64,000 nucleotides of DNA from an uncultured Trichococcus sp. (GTDB lineage Bacteria > Bacillota > Bacilli > Lactobacillales > Aerococcaceae): the NCBI RefSeq assembly GCF_963663645.1, contig NZ_OY760503.1, positions 1,617,501-1,681,500 of the forward strand, in the 5' to 3' direction. Numbering within the stretch: the stretch's first letter is position 1; each line of letters begins with the position of its first letter. A program made the position numbers and the translations under genes. The notes under the pieces are model-generated. The model saw only the letters and a list, made by a program, of their open reading frames with translations, did no database searches and was not told where the DNA came from. Of the stretch, positions 44,172 through 53,203 are shown one piece after another.

Positions 44172-44977
44172 AAAAGAATCTGATTCCACCGATAGCGCTG
44201 CTGGTCGGCATAGTCTTAATCATTTGGTCCATCAGTGATGGGGGAAGCATCGGCGGGTTTATTAGTGTACCCTCTTTAATCATAACGTTAGTGGGCTCAT
44301 TCTGTGCCTTGCTGATCAGCTTTCCGTTTTCTGATATAAAAAAAATCCCGACCATGCTCAAGAAAGTGATCAGTGCACCTAGTGAGGACAAAAATGATCT
44401 GATCGAAAAATTCACAGACCTCTCTCGCTTATCCCGCAGCAAAGGGATTTTGACTCTAGAGCAAGAAATCAGTCAACTGGACAATCAGATTTTACGGGAT
44501 GGCCTTCAAATGGCAGTGGATGGTATGGATCCTACCGATATAAAAAATATTCTGGAAATAAAAATTGCAAATATGGAATCAAGGCATGGAGTCGGGCAAA
44601 CAATTTTCCTGAAGTGGGGGGAACTGGCACCTGCATTCGGCATGATCGGCACATTGATCGGTCTGATCAATATGCTGAGCCAATTGAATGATCCCAGCAC
44701 AATCGGGAGCGGGATGGCAGTAGCGCTGATAACGACTTTCTATGGGAGTTTTTTTGCTAATCTCTTTTTCATTCCGATAGCGACCAATCTTAAGATGCAG
44801 ACCGAATCCGAATTGGAAGTCTGCGACATGATCATTGAAGGCGTGCTGTCGATCCAAGCGGGACAAAACCCACGGACGATAGAACAAAAATTGAGCGGTT
44901 ATTTGGACAATAAGCCTGCAAAAATCAAGAAAAACAGGAATCCGAACGTTGCTGCTGTTCAAAGCGAGGTAAATTAA
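44168..44977 (+). CDS. motA: Flagellar motor stator protein MotA
   Basis: MotA with MotB forms the ion channel that powers rotation. The 269-residue protein has four membrane segments: two at the N-terminus (SLIITLVGSFCALLIS the second), a long cytosolic loop with the charged residues that meet FliG, and two in the last third (APAFGMIGTLIGLINML, GMAVALITTFYGSFFANLFFIPIA). It overlaps flbD, with ACCGGAGG ahead of the ATG. Proton or sodium use is not decided. Confidence 0.95.
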   Translation: MKKNLIPPIALLVGIVLIIWSISDGGSIGGFISVPSLIITLVGSFCALLISFPFSDIKKIPTMLKKVISAPSEDKNDLIEKFTDLSRLSRSKGILTLEQEISQLDNQILRDGLQMAVDGMDPTDIKNILEIKIANMESRHGVGQTIFLKWGELAPAFGMIGTLIGLINMLSQLNDPSTIGSGMAVALITTFYGSFFANLFFIPIATNLKMQTESELEVCDMIIEGVLSIQAGQNPRTIEQKLSGYLDNKPAKIKKNRNPNVAAVQSEVN

Positions 44978-44980
44978 CCG

Positions 44981-45814
44981 ATGAGCAAAAGGCGGAAACG
45001 AAGTTCTGAATCAAGTGGCTCTCCGGAATGGATGACGACATTTTCGGATTTGATGACGCTTTTGCTGACCTTCTTCATTTTGCTGTACTCATTCTCCAGT
45101 GTCAGCAATGATAAGTTTATGAAAGCTGCAGGTTCCTTACAAGATTCATTTGTGGGCTCTGGCCAAAAAAGCATTTTGGATGGAGGGCAATGGATTCCTG
45201 AGGACAAAGAGAACGTTGGGGTGAATGCGACAGCTGGAGATGCCGCCTCCTTATCAGATATGGAGATGGCTGCTATAGAAGCGGCAAAAGCAGAGGCCGC
45301 TCAGGCTGAGTTGTTTACCACTGAAGGGCAGACGATGATTGCGGTGGATCCAGAAGTCATCAAAATGTATCAAGAAGCCAAAGATTTCGTCGAAAAGAAT
45401 GGCTTGTCCGAAGAAATCAGCATGAGCATGGATGCGGATGGCGTCTACATGAACGTGAAGGAAGCCATCTTGTTTGCGCCGGGGAGCGCAGTCGTTACCG
45501 AAAGCGGCAGATCGGCTTTACAAAAAGTGGCAGAATTAATCGCTAATTTCGAAAATAAGGTCGTGGTTGAAGGGCATACAGACAACATTCCTCACCATGA
45601 TCAAAAATTTGAGAGTAACTGGGAATTATCGGCCGGCAGAGCCATTGCCGTTCTCAGACAATTGGCTGAACAGCAAAAGATTGATCCCGCACGTTTGTCG
45701 GCTGTCGGCTATGGGGAATACAACCCGCTTGTTCCGAACGACACAGCCGAACAGCGTGCTGAAAACAGAAGGGTCAACATTGTGTTGGTCTATGAACCGG
45801 AGGGGGCAGAATAA
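44981..45814 (+). CDS. motB: Flagellar motor stator protein MotB
   Basis: MotB anchors the stator to peptidoglycan. The 277-residue protein has the single transmembrane segment with the ion-carrying aspartate (WMTTFSDLMTLLLTFFILLYSF, about 14-35, in pieces), a plug/linker, and an OmpA-like domain (about 150-275) with VVEGHTDNIPHHDQKF, NWELSAGRAIAVLRQL and RRVNIVLVYEP. It shares one base with fliL at its stop. Confidence 0.95.
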   Translation: MSKRRKRSSESSGSPEWMTTFSDLMTLLLTFFILLYSFSSVSNDKFMKAAGSLQDSFVGSGQKSILDGGQWIPEDKENVGVNATAGDAASLSDMEMAAIEAAKAEAAQAELFTTEGQTMIAVDPEVIKMYQEAKDFVEKNGLSEEISMSMDADGVYMNVKEAILFAPGSAVVTESGRSALQKVAELIANFENKVVVEGHTDNIPHHDQKFESNWELSAGRAIAVLRQLAEQQKIDPARLSAVGYGEYNPLVPNDTAEQRAENRRVNIVLVYEPEGAE

Positions 45815-46287
45815 TGGAAAAAGAAGCGCAGTTGCCTAAGAAGCAGAACGTTCCGCGGCTTGTTCTGATTGCTTTGCTTTTAGTGGCTTTGATGATCGGT
45901 GGCGGAACAATCGGCTCTTTGATAACGACAGGGAAAGCCAAAGAATGGATCACTAGCTTCAATAAAAAAGAAGTGGAAAGCATACTGGTTCCCCAAGAGG
46001 AGTTTCTGGTGAATTTAAAATCGAATGATGGCAGCCCGGATGATTTTTTGAAAATCGAAATGTCCATAGAAACAATTGATGAAGAAAAAGGAGCTATCCT
46101 GACTGAAAAAGCGGCGATTGTGCGCGATGCAATCATCAGTGTCCTCAGAAATAAATCTACGGAGACTATTTTTGATGAAGCTGAGGGAGTCTTAGTCATC
46201 AAGCAGGAGATCATTTCGAAAATCAACCAAAATTTGGGTTCGGATGTCGCAAGTGAGTTATACATTACAAATATTGTCATGCAATAG
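45814..46287 (+). CDS. fliL: Flagellar basal-body-associated protein FliL
   Basis: FliL surrounds and supports the stator. The 157-residue protein has a short cytosolic start, one membrane helix (LVLIALLLVALMIGGGTIGSL, about 15-35, split), and a stomatin-like outer domain with EFLVNLKSNDG, KIEMSIETIDEEKGAILTEKAAIVRDAIISVLRNK, and the typical end INQNLGSDVASELYITNIVMQ (in pieces). GGAGGGG precedes the ATG, which overlaps motB. Confidence 0.94.
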   Translation: MEKEAQLPKKQNVPRLVLIALLLVALMIGGGTIGSLITTGKAKEWITSFNKKEVESILVPQEEFLVNLKSNDGSPDDFLKIEMSIETIDEEKGAILTEKAAIVRDAIISVLRNKSTETIFDEAEGVLVIKQEIISKINQNLGSDVASELYITNIVMQ

Positions 46288-46313
46288 CAAAGTGGAAGGT
46301 GTGCGTCAAAGAA

Positions 46314-46685
46314 ATGGAAAATGAACTAGTATACATCGGGAAAAGTTTTATCGTGTTGATTTTTGTTGTTTTTGCCATAAATTACCTGTTGAAACTACTG
46401 GATCGATTCGTCAATAAGAACGGCAAATACATCACCATGATAGAGCGTATCCCATTGAACCGCACATCTTCTCTTTGTGTCGTTAAAGTCTCGGGTTCCT
46501 ATTTTTTGATGAGCTGTACAGATACAAAGAACGAGATATTAAAGGAATTGACCATCGAGGAGATAAAGGAAGAAAAAGCAGTTTTGGACCCAAAGAAGCA
46601 GAAGAAACTTCGTCCAAACAGCCCGATAGCATTTGAAGATATGGATGAGAGTATCGTGATTTCACGCAGAGGAATGAGGAAATAG
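46314..46685 (+). CDS. fliO: Flagellar biosynthesis protein FliO/FliZ
   Basis: FliO helps assemble the FliP export-gate ring. The 123-residue protein has one N-terminal membrane helix (SFIVLIFVVFAINYLLKLL) followed by the FliO beta domain (KYITMIERIPLNRTSSLCVVKVSGSYFLMSCT) and a basic tail. ATG 46314 lies about 12 bases after GGAAGGTG; a GTG at 46299 overlaps that site. It lies between fliL and fliP, the standard place. Confidence 0.88.
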   Translation: MENELVYIGKSFIVLIFVVFAINYLLKLLDRFVNKNGKYITMIERIPLNRTSSLCVVKVSGSYFLMSCTDTKNEILKELTIEEIKEEKAVLDPKKQKKLRPNSPIAFEDMDESIVISRRGMRK

Positions 46686-46686
46686 G

Positions 46687-47421
46687 ATGTTGAAAAAAGG
46701 AATTGTCGCAGGCAGCGTTGGATTGTTTTTTTTGACATTTCCTCAAAAAGTTCATGCAGCAGAAATCGTTGACACGGTACAAAATGCTTTGGGCGGGACA
46801 TCCGATGCCGTCAAAATGTATGTTTTGATCGGTCTTCTGAGTGTCATACCGGCATTTTTGATACTGACCACGTGTTTTACGCGGATCATCATCGTCTTTT
46901 CTTTTTTGAGAAGTTCATTGGGAACACAACAAAATCCTCCCAACACGGTCTTGATCGGCTTGGCGGCCTTTTTGACCTTTTTTATCATGCGGCCTGTTTA
47001 TACGGAAGTTTACCATGAGGCTGCGGTTCCGTTGATGGAGGACACCATTGGGATCGAAGAGTTTTTTTACATAGCAGAGGATCCAATCAGGGACTTTATG
47101 CTGATACAGACGAGGGAGAAGGATCTTAGCCTTTTCTTGGATCTGCAGGGGGATGACATGCCGACTAATACCGGAGATGTCAGCCTGCTCAGTCTTATTC
47201 CTGCCTTTGCGATCAGTGAGCTGCGGACAGCCTTTACGATCGGGTTTTTGATTTTCATTCCCTTTCTGGTGATAGACATCGTGGTGGCAAGTATTTTGAT
47301 GTCCATGGGGATGTTCATGTTGTCGCCGGTCATGATTTCGTTGCCGTTTAAGCTGCTCCTGTTCGTTTTGGTGGATGGATGGTATTTGGTCGTTGAGTCG
47401 CTGGTATTAGGTTTTCAATAG
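46687..47421 (+). CDS. fliP: Flagellar export gate protein FliP
   Basis: FliP is the main ring protein of the type III export gate. The 244-residue protein has a cleavable signal peptide (ending PQKVHAAE), then four membrane segments with the signatures MTCFTRIIIVFSFLRSSLGTQQNPPNTVLIGLAAFLTFF (here TTCFTRI) and TAFTIGFLIFIPFLVIDIVVASILMSMGM. It follows fliO by one base. Confidence 0.95.
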   Translation: MLKKGIVAGSVGLFFLTFPQKVHAAEIVDTVQNALGGTSDAVKMYVLIGLLSVIPAFLILTTCFTRIIIVFSFLRSSLGTQQNPPNTVLIGLAAFLTFFIMRPVYTEVYHEAAVPLMEDTIGIEEFFYIAEDPIRDFMLIQTREKDLSLFLDLQGDDMPTNTGDVSLLSLIPAFAISELRTAFTIGFLIFIPFLVIDIVVASILMSMGMFMLSPVMISLPFKLLLFVLVDGWYLVVESLVLGFQ

Positions 47422-47431
47422 GGGTGCATGA

Positions 47432-47695
47432 ATGTCAATAGAAAAAGTTTTAGATGTTTTGAGAGAAGGCTTCATGACCATTCTGATCGTTGCCGGACCG
47501 ACTCTCGCCATCGCGTTGGTGGTAGGTTTGATCATCAGTATTATTCAGGCAGCCACACAGCTGCAGGAACAAACATTGAGCTTTGTGCCAAAAATCTTGT
47601 CCGTAATTGGTGCTTTGATCGTATTCGGCAATTTTATGCTGAATGCATTGATCGCTTATACAGAAAAAATATTCGAGTTGATCGCTGGATTGTGA
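47432..47695 (+). CDS. fliQ: Flagellar export gate protein FliQ
   Basis: FliQ is a small gate component. The 87-residue protein has two membrane segments and the motif GPTLAIALVVGLIISIIQAATQLQEQTLSFVPKIL (in pieces). A longer frame over the same bases (47428-47712) encodes unrelated sequence and is not the gene. GGGGTGC precedes the ATG. Confidence 0.95.
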   Translation: MSIEKVLDVLREGFMTILIVAGPTLAIALVVGLIISIIQAATQLQEQTLSFVPKILSVIGALIVFGNFMLNALIAYTEKIFELIAGL

Positions 47696-47705
47696 TGGGT
47701 AAAGG

Positions 47706-48461
47706 ATGCTGATTACACTACAGAAAGTTATATTGATCTTTATGCGGATAGGTTCCTTCGTATTCATAAGCAAGGGATTTTCATTCAAAGGTGTACCTAC
47801 CATTATGAAGATTTCCATTTCATTAGGCTTGAGCTTACCGGTTTACGTCATGATACCCGCTATGGAGTCCGAACTGGGCCTGATCCAGCTGGCGCTTTTC
47901 GCCCTCAAGGAATCATTGGTCGGATTGGCGCTCGGTTACATTACAAATCTATTCTTTTATGCGGTTGAGATTGCCGGAAATTTTGCTGATTTCCAGGTCG
48001 GCTTTTCGATGTCCGCCGTCTTCGATCCCGCTTTAGGATTCCAGGCTTCCTACTTCGGGAAAATATATTACTGGATGGCGCTGTCCATCTTCTTCTTTAC
48101 AGATATGCACCATCATGTCTTGCGGGCATTGGTATCCGGATTCACTGTTTTTCCGATAGAGGCTTTTTCTGTAGGGGATTTTGGAGTGAAAGGGATTGTC
48201 ACCTTATTCACGATGATGTTTGAGATTGCGTTGAACCTTGCAGCGCCGATCGTGATTGCAGCCTTGTTGACGGAAGTCGTTTTGGGAGTGCTCTCGCGTA
48301 CGGTGCCTCAGATAAATGTGTTGATGCTCAGCATGCCTTTAAAAATTCTGGTCAGTATGTCCCTTATGCTGATTCTGTTGCCGAATTTAATGGACAGCAT
48401 GACGGATATGTTGCCTAAGATGGTGAAATATATGACTGAATTTATCCAGTCGCTAAGCTGA
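47706..48461 (+). CDS. fliR: Flagellar export gate protein FliR
   Basis: FliR caps the export gate. The 251-residue protein has six membrane segments with KESLVGLALGYITNLFFYAVEIAGNFADFQVGFSMSAVFDP and APIVIAALLTEVVLGVLSRTVPQINVLMLSMPLKI (in pieces). An in-frame stop at 47700-47702 fixes the earliest start as ATG 47706, and AAAGG abuts it, so translation probably depends on coupling to fliQ ten bases upstream. Confidence 0.93.
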   Translation: MLITLQKVILIFMRIGSFVFISKGFSFKGVPTIMKISISLGLSLPVYVMIPAMESELGLIQLALFALKESLVGLALGYITNLFFYAVEIAGNFADFQVGFSMSAVFDPALGFQASYFGKIYYWMALSIFFFTDMHHHVLRALVSGFTVFPIEAFSVGDFGVKGIVTLFTMMFEIALNLAAPIVIAALLTEVVLGVLSRTVPQINVLMLSMPLKILVSMSLMLILLPNLMDSMTDMLPKMVKYMTEFIQSLS

Positions 48462-48476
48462 TGGAGAGGTGATTGT

Positions 48477-49544
48477 GTGAGCGAGAAAGACGGAAAGACC
48501 GAGAAACCCACCCCCAAAAAGCTGAAGGATGCCCGGAAACGCGGAGAGATAGCCAAGAGCCAGGAATTCAATTCCGCCTTCACTTATATCATGTTCACGC
48601 TGTTCGCGATTGCGCTATCCACGCACGCCCTTCAATATGGATATGTTTACCTGAAAAGAGAACTGGCGGCTGACTATGATGTGGGCGGTCTTGGAAATAA
48701 TCTCAATGATATCGGGATGAAGGCCATACTGGCGATCTTTATCCTAGCGGGGCCTTTCTTAGGGATTGCATTTGTGGGAGCACTGATTGCAAACATCATC
48801 CAAACAGGATTATTGTTCTCAACAGAAGCCCTAAAATTTAAAATGAGCAGACTGAACCCAGTGAGTGGTCTTAAAAATATGTTCAGCAAAAAAGCGCTAT
48901 TCACTTTGGTCAAAAATATTCTCAAGATGATCCTGATTGGTTATGTCTGTTACATATCGTTCGAAAAATCGGGTTACTACATCATCAACGCAGCCGCAGT
49001 CGGAACTGAAAAATTGTATTTTTTGATTCTGGAACTCGTCAAGGACATCAGCACGAATCTGGCCATTTTGTTGTTTCTGCTGGGGATGGTGGATTTCATC
49101 TACCAAAAATATGACTATAAAAAGAATTTGAATATGACCAAACAAGAAATAAAAGATGAATACAAAGAATCAGAAGGCGACCCTTACATAAAATCATTAA
49201 GACGTCAAAAATATAAACAATTCAGCAAACAAATGCTGAAGGATGTGGAGTCCGCGACTGTCATCATCACAAACCCAACGCATCTGGCGATTGCCGTGCG
49301 CTATGATAAAGAACGCGATCAAGTGCCCGTAGTCGTCGCCAAAGGGGCGGACTATGTGGCAGAAAAAATCAGGGAAGCAGCTTCAAAAAATAAGATTCCG
49401 ATTATGGAAAACAAACCAGTGGCACGCGCCATGTACCGATCGGTTGAAGTCGGCCAGCCGATACCTATGGATTTTTATGAAGCGGTAGCTGAGATGATCG
49501 CATTGATCTATCAGGTAAATGAAAGCAGCAAGAGAAAAATATGA
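48477..49544 (+). CDS. flhB: Flagellar export switch protein FlhB
   Basis: FlhB changes export from hook to filament subunits after cutting itself. The 355-residue protein has a charged N-terminus (TEKPTPKKLKDARKRGEIAKSQEF, in pieces), four membrane segments, and the cytosolic autocleavage domain with NPTH in VIITNPTHLAIAVRYD. It ends in EMIALIYQVNESS. GTG 48477 starts it with GAGAGGTGAT ahead. It overlaps flhA by four bases. Confidence 0.95.
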   Translation: MSEKDGKTEKPTPKKLKDARKRGEIAKSQEFNSAFTYIMFTLFAIALSTHALQYGYVYLKRELAADYDVGGLGNNLNDIGMKAILAIFILAGPFLGIAFVGALIANIIQTGLLFSTEALKFKMSRLNPVSGLKNMFSKKALFTLVKNILKMILIGYVCYISFEKSGYYIINAAAVGTEKLYFLILELVKDISTNLAILLFLLGMVDFIYQKYDYKKNLNMTKQEIKDEYKESEGDPYIKSLRRQKYKQFSKQMLKDVESATVIITNPTHLAIAVRYDKERDQVPVVVAKGADYVAEKIREAASKNKIPIMENKPVARAMYRSVEVGQPIPMDFYEAVAEMIALIYQVNESSKRKI

Positions 49545-51655
49545 GCGAGAGAAAGAGTGATGTAATGGCTGCACAACTAACCAAAAAGAACGGGAATGCG
49601 TCAGTGTTCATGGATGTAGGGATCGCTACGTTTGTCGTCCTTATTCTGGCAATGATCATCATTCCATTACCGGCACCACTTCTCGATGTGATGCTGATTA
49701 TGAATCTAGCCTTATCCATGACCATCCTGTTGTTGACGCTATTCACTAAAAACGTCCTGGAATTCTCGACTTTTCCGACGCTCCTTTTGCTGACGACCAT
49801 GTTCAGGTTGGGGCTGAATATTTCATCCACGCGTTTGGTTCTGACTGAGGGCGATGCGGGTAAGGTTATCGATACATTTGCGAATTTGGTTGCCGGAAAT
49901 AATATCATCGTCGGTGCCGTCATTTTCATCATCATTTTCATCATCCAAATGATCGTCGTGACGAATGGCGCGGGTCGGGTATCGGAAGTATCCGCACGTT
50001 TCACGTTGGATGCGATGCCCGGGAAGCAAATGTCGATCGACTCTGACTTGAATTCCGGCCTGATCAATGAGCAGCAAGCGAAGCAGCGGCGCAACGACTT
50101 AGAGCGGGAAACGCAATTTTTCGGGGCGATGGATGGAGCAAGCAAATTTGTCAAGGGTGATGCTACCGCAGGGATAGTGATTACACTCATCAACTTGATC
50201 GGCGGGACGCTTATTTATTCCCTTCAGCAAGGCATGCCGATAATGGAAGCGATGAATAAATTCGGGAGATTGACAATCGGAGATGGCTTGGTCAGCCAGA
50301 TTCCTTCCTTGTTGATTTCGATCGGTTCCGGTATTTTGGTCACAAGATCCGGAAACGCCAAAACATTCGGGACATCGCTGATACCGGAATTGTTGTCCAG
50401 TTCAAAAGTACTCTATCTGGTTTCCGCTATTTTACTCGTTTTCGCCATTTTGCCGGGCTTTCCGACATTCACCTTTACGATCATAGCGATACTATTGGGT
50501 GGGTCGAGCTACCTCATCCAACAAAACGAAAAGAAAGCATACTTTGAGAAAATAACGGAAGAACAGCGCATTCTGGCAGGAGAGCGCATGCTTCAAAATC
50601 AATCCAATGAAGAAACGCTCACTGCCCATCAAGTGGATCCCATAGCCATTGAAATCGGATACGGTCTGATTTCGATAGCCGATGAATCAAAAGACGACAA
50701 TCTGATGAACCAAATACACAGCATCCGGAAACAGTGCGCTACGGAAATCGGCATCCTTTTGAAGCCCATCCGCATCAAGGATAATCTGCAGCTGGGCATG
50801 AATCAATACGTGATCAAAATCAAAGGGAACGTCTACGCACAAGGGGAGTTGTACATGGATCGCTTCCTGATCTTGTCCCCAGGAGATGCGGAGTTTGCTT
50901 TCAACGGGATCGCAACCAAAGAGCCGTCGTTTGGACTGGATGCCATGTGGATAACCGGGAATGATCGGGAAATGGCGGATCTGCAAGGGTATACCGTGGT
51001 AGATCCGCTCACTGTGTTCATTACCCATCTGAAAGAGACCATTTTTCAGCATAGTCAGGAACTGCTCGGCAGGCAAGAAGTGAAGCAATTATTGGAGACA
51101 CTGAAAGAAACGCATAACGTTGTCATCGATGAGTTGATACCGGATATCCTTAGATTGGGCGAAGTACAAAAAGTGCTTCAGAACTTGTTGAAGGAAAATA
51201 TACCGATCACCGATATGGTGACGGTATTGGAAACGTTGGCCGACTATGGCACCACGATAAAGGATATTGAACTATTGACAGAATATGTCCGTCAAACATT
51301 GAAGCAAACCATCGTGAAAAATTATTTGGATGAAAATGCCGTGTTGAATGTCGTTACGGTCCATCCAAACACGGAGGAAATGCTCGGTAAAAATATCCAA
51401 AAATCTTCATCGGGATCGATTCCACTCATTCAAGGAAATACTGTCACAAAATTATTTGACAGCATCAAGAACATCCATAACCGTCTGGAAGCTGAGGGAA
51501 GGCCGCATGTCCTGCTGGTGTCTCCAAAAATAAGACCCTCTCTGAAAAATTTGTTGACATTTAATTTTCCGGAAATAGCCGTATTATCTTTGAATGAAGT
51601 GCCGAATGAAATTGCGATCGAATCAGTAGGCATGGTTGAGGATATTGCTGTTTAA
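49541..51655 (+). CDS. flhA: Flagellar export gate protein FlhA
   Basis: FlhA is the nine-subunit export ring that receives chaperone-substrate complexes. The 704-residue protein has eight membrane segments in the first half with the FHIPEP-like region (VTNGAGRVSEVSARFTLDAMPGKQMSID) and a large cytosolic domain (about 355-700). ATG 49541 overlaps the flhB stop; ATG 49565 with AGAAAGAG ahead is a possible alternative, which would give 696 residues. flhF and flhG, which often follow flhA, are absent; fliA comes next. Confidence 0.95.
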   Translation: MSERKSDVMAAQLTKKNGNASVFMDVGIATFVVLILAMIIIPLPAPLLDVMLIMNLALSMTILLLTLFTKNVLEFSTFPTLLLLTTMFRLGLNISSTRLVLTEGDAGKVIDTFANLVAGNNIIVGAVIFIIIFIIQMIVVTNGAGRVSEVSARFTLDAMPGKQMSIDSDLNSGLINEQQAKQRRNDLERETQFFGAMDGASKFVKGDATAGIVITLINLIGGTLIYSLQQGMPIMEAMNKFGRLTIGDGLVSQIPSLLISIGSGILVTRSGNAKTFGTSLIPELLSSSKVLYLVSAILLVFAILPGFPTFTFTIIAILLGGSSYLIQQNEKKAYFEKITEEQRILAGERMLQNQSNEETLTAHQVDPIAIEIGYGLISIADESKDDNLMNQIHSIRKQCATEIGILLKPIRIKDNLQLGMNQYVIKIKGNVYAQGELYMDRFLILSPGDAEFAFNGIATKEPSFGLDAMWITGNDREMADLQGYTVVDPLTVFITHLKETIFQHSQELLGRQEVKQLLETLKETHNVVIDELIPDILRLGEVQKVLQNLLKENIPITDMVTVLETLADYGTTIKDIELLTEYVRQTLKQTIVKNYLDENAVLNVVTVHPNTEEMLGKNIQKSSSGSIPLIQGNTVTKLFDSIKNIHNRLEAEGRPHVLLVSPKIRPSLKNLLTFNFPEIAVLSLNEVPNEIAIESVGMVEDIAV

Positions 51656-51715
51656 TTTCACTCGATGGTTGGTATACAAAATGAATTTTCAATCACTTGA
51701 AGATGGGAGCGGGAT

Positions 51716-52432
51716 ATGCAAAATATAGAGGACAGAGAAGCCACCATATTGAAGTACGTGCCTCTAGTCGAAAAAGTGGTCCGACACATTGGATTGAGTC
51801 ATTCTGATTACGAGAAGAGCGATTTGGTGAATATCGGTGTCATCGGGCTCATGGATGCCATCGATAAATACGACGAAGACAAGAAAGTCCCTTTTGAAAA
51901 TTATGCATTCATTCGGATCAAAGGGGCCATAATCGATGAGATTCGCCGTAATGGCCCGGTTTCCCGAACAGGGATGAATAAACTAAAGGATTACCGGCTT
52001 GCGGTGGAGTCGCTTCAGCACAGTTTTAAAAGGATACCCACTGAAGAGGAAATATGCCAAAAACTTCAGATTACTGCCAAACAATTGGGCCAAGTATATG
52101 ATACGGCATCCTATCTGGCTACCCAGTCATTGGAAAAAATGATCTTTAATGATGAGGGCAATGGCGTAGAATTGGGGGATATGCTTGTCGATGCGCATGC
52201 CCTTTCCGTTGAGGAAGAGCTGCTGAGGAACGAGCAAATGGAAGCCTTGAAAGGCGCAATCGGTCGCTTGAAGGAACGCGAGCAATTGATTCTGCAACTG
52301 TATTATGTGGAAAAACTGCCGCTCAAGGAAATTGCGTTCATACTGGAAGTTTCTGTTCCCCGAGTTTCACAGATCCACGGGAAAATGATATTGAAATTGA
52401 AAGAAGAAATGAGGAGGGACGATCTTGATTAG
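51716..52432 (+). CDS. fliA: Flagellar RNA polymerase sigma factor FliA (sigma-28)
   Basis: This sigma factor reads the late flagellar and chemotaxis promoters. The 238-residue protein has region 2 (SDLVNIGVIGLMDAIDKYDEDKKVPFENYAFIRIKGAIIDEIRRNGPVSR), region 3 and region 4 with LKEREQLILQLYYVEKLPLKEIAFILEVSVPRVSQIHGKMILKLK (in pieces). AAGATGGGAGCGGGAT precedes the ATG. Its antagonist FlgM is encoded upstream at 27.3 kb, and six matching promoters are found in this window. Confidence 0.95.
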   Translation: MQNIEDREATILKYVPLVEKVVRHIGLSHSDYEKSDLVNIGVIGLMDAIDKYDEDKKVPFENYAFIRIKGAIIDEIRRNGPVSRTGMNKLKDYRLAVESLQHSFKRIPTEEEICQKLQITAKQLGQVYDTASYLATQSLEKMIFNDEGNGVELGDMLVDAHALSVEEELLRNEQMEALKGAIGRLKEREQLILQLYYVEKLPLKEIAFILEVSVPRVSQIHGKMILKLKEEMRRDDLD

Positions 52433-53183
52433 AAGTTTGGATACAGTGGGCCATCAGTTCAATTTATTGCAGAAAAAGCAGGAAAACCTGAGCACAAATA
52501 TCGCCAATGTGAACACTAGCGGGTACAAATATCAAGAGCTTGTCCAAAGTACGACTGAGACTTTTCAATTCGGGAATAACTTGAACGGTCCGTTGCTGAA
52601 TCAGCAGAATCCGATCGATGGACTGAATTTCGGAAATCAGATAGATGCAGCTTACCGCAATCTGACCCAAGGCGGTCTTAAGGGCACGAATGCAACCAAT
52701 GATTTTGCCCTGATGGGGGATGCTTTTTTTACAGTCCGGATGCCCAACGGCGAACAAGCCGTCACAAGAAACGGCAACTTTGCGGTTGATGCAACGGGGA
52801 ATCTGACTACTCAGGAAGGCTACTTGGTGCTCGGCAGAACGCAAGCTGGACAAATAACCACCATCCCGGCAGGCAGCATTCCATTCACAGTCGACCAGAC
52901 AGGGAGCGTCAATGCTAGCGGAGTCCGTTTTTTGTTGACGGATAATGTGGAAGCTGAAAACCTTCAATCGATTGGGGATACGTTGTTTGCTTATCAGGCA
53001 GGGATGACCACGGACGAGGATACGCTCGTCCTTCAGAAGTATTTGGAAACTTCCAATGTTGACATGACAGATCATATGGTCCAAATGATGCAGTTGACAA
53101 GAGAGTTCGAAGCGAATCAAAAAATACTGCATGCTTCAGATGAGACGTTAAGTAAAGCAGTCAATGAAATCGGAAAAGTGTAG
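52425..53183 (+). CDS. Flagellar hook-basal body protein, FlgF/FlhO-type rod protein
   Basis: The 252-residue protein is a distal rod subunit of the FlgF/FlgG family. It has QENLSTNIANVNTSGYKYQELVQ at the N-terminus, the FlgE/F/G domain (DFALMGDAFFTVRMPNGEQAVTRNGNFAVDATGNLTTQEGYLVLG, in pieces) and the end ETSNVDMTDHMVQMMQLTREFEANQKIL. It starts with TTG 52425, seven bases after GAGGAGG and overlapping the fliA stop by eight bases. A close relative follows. The pair matches flhO-flhP of Bacillus or flgF-flgG. Confidence 0.9.
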   Translation: MIRSLDTVGHQFNLLQKKQENLSTNIANVNTSGYKYQELVQSTTETFQFGNNLNGPLLNQQNPIDGLNFGNQIDAAYRNLTQGGLKGTNATNDFALMGDAFFTVRMPNGEQAVTRNGNFAVDATGNLTTQEGYLVLGRTQAGQITTIPAGSIPFTVDQTGSVNASGVRFLLTDNVEAENLQSIGDTLFAYQAGMTTDEDTLVLQKYLETSNVDMTDHMVQMMQLTREFEANQKILHASDETLSKAVNEIGKV

Positions 53184-53203
53184 GAAGAAGGAGGCAGGCG
53201 ACG

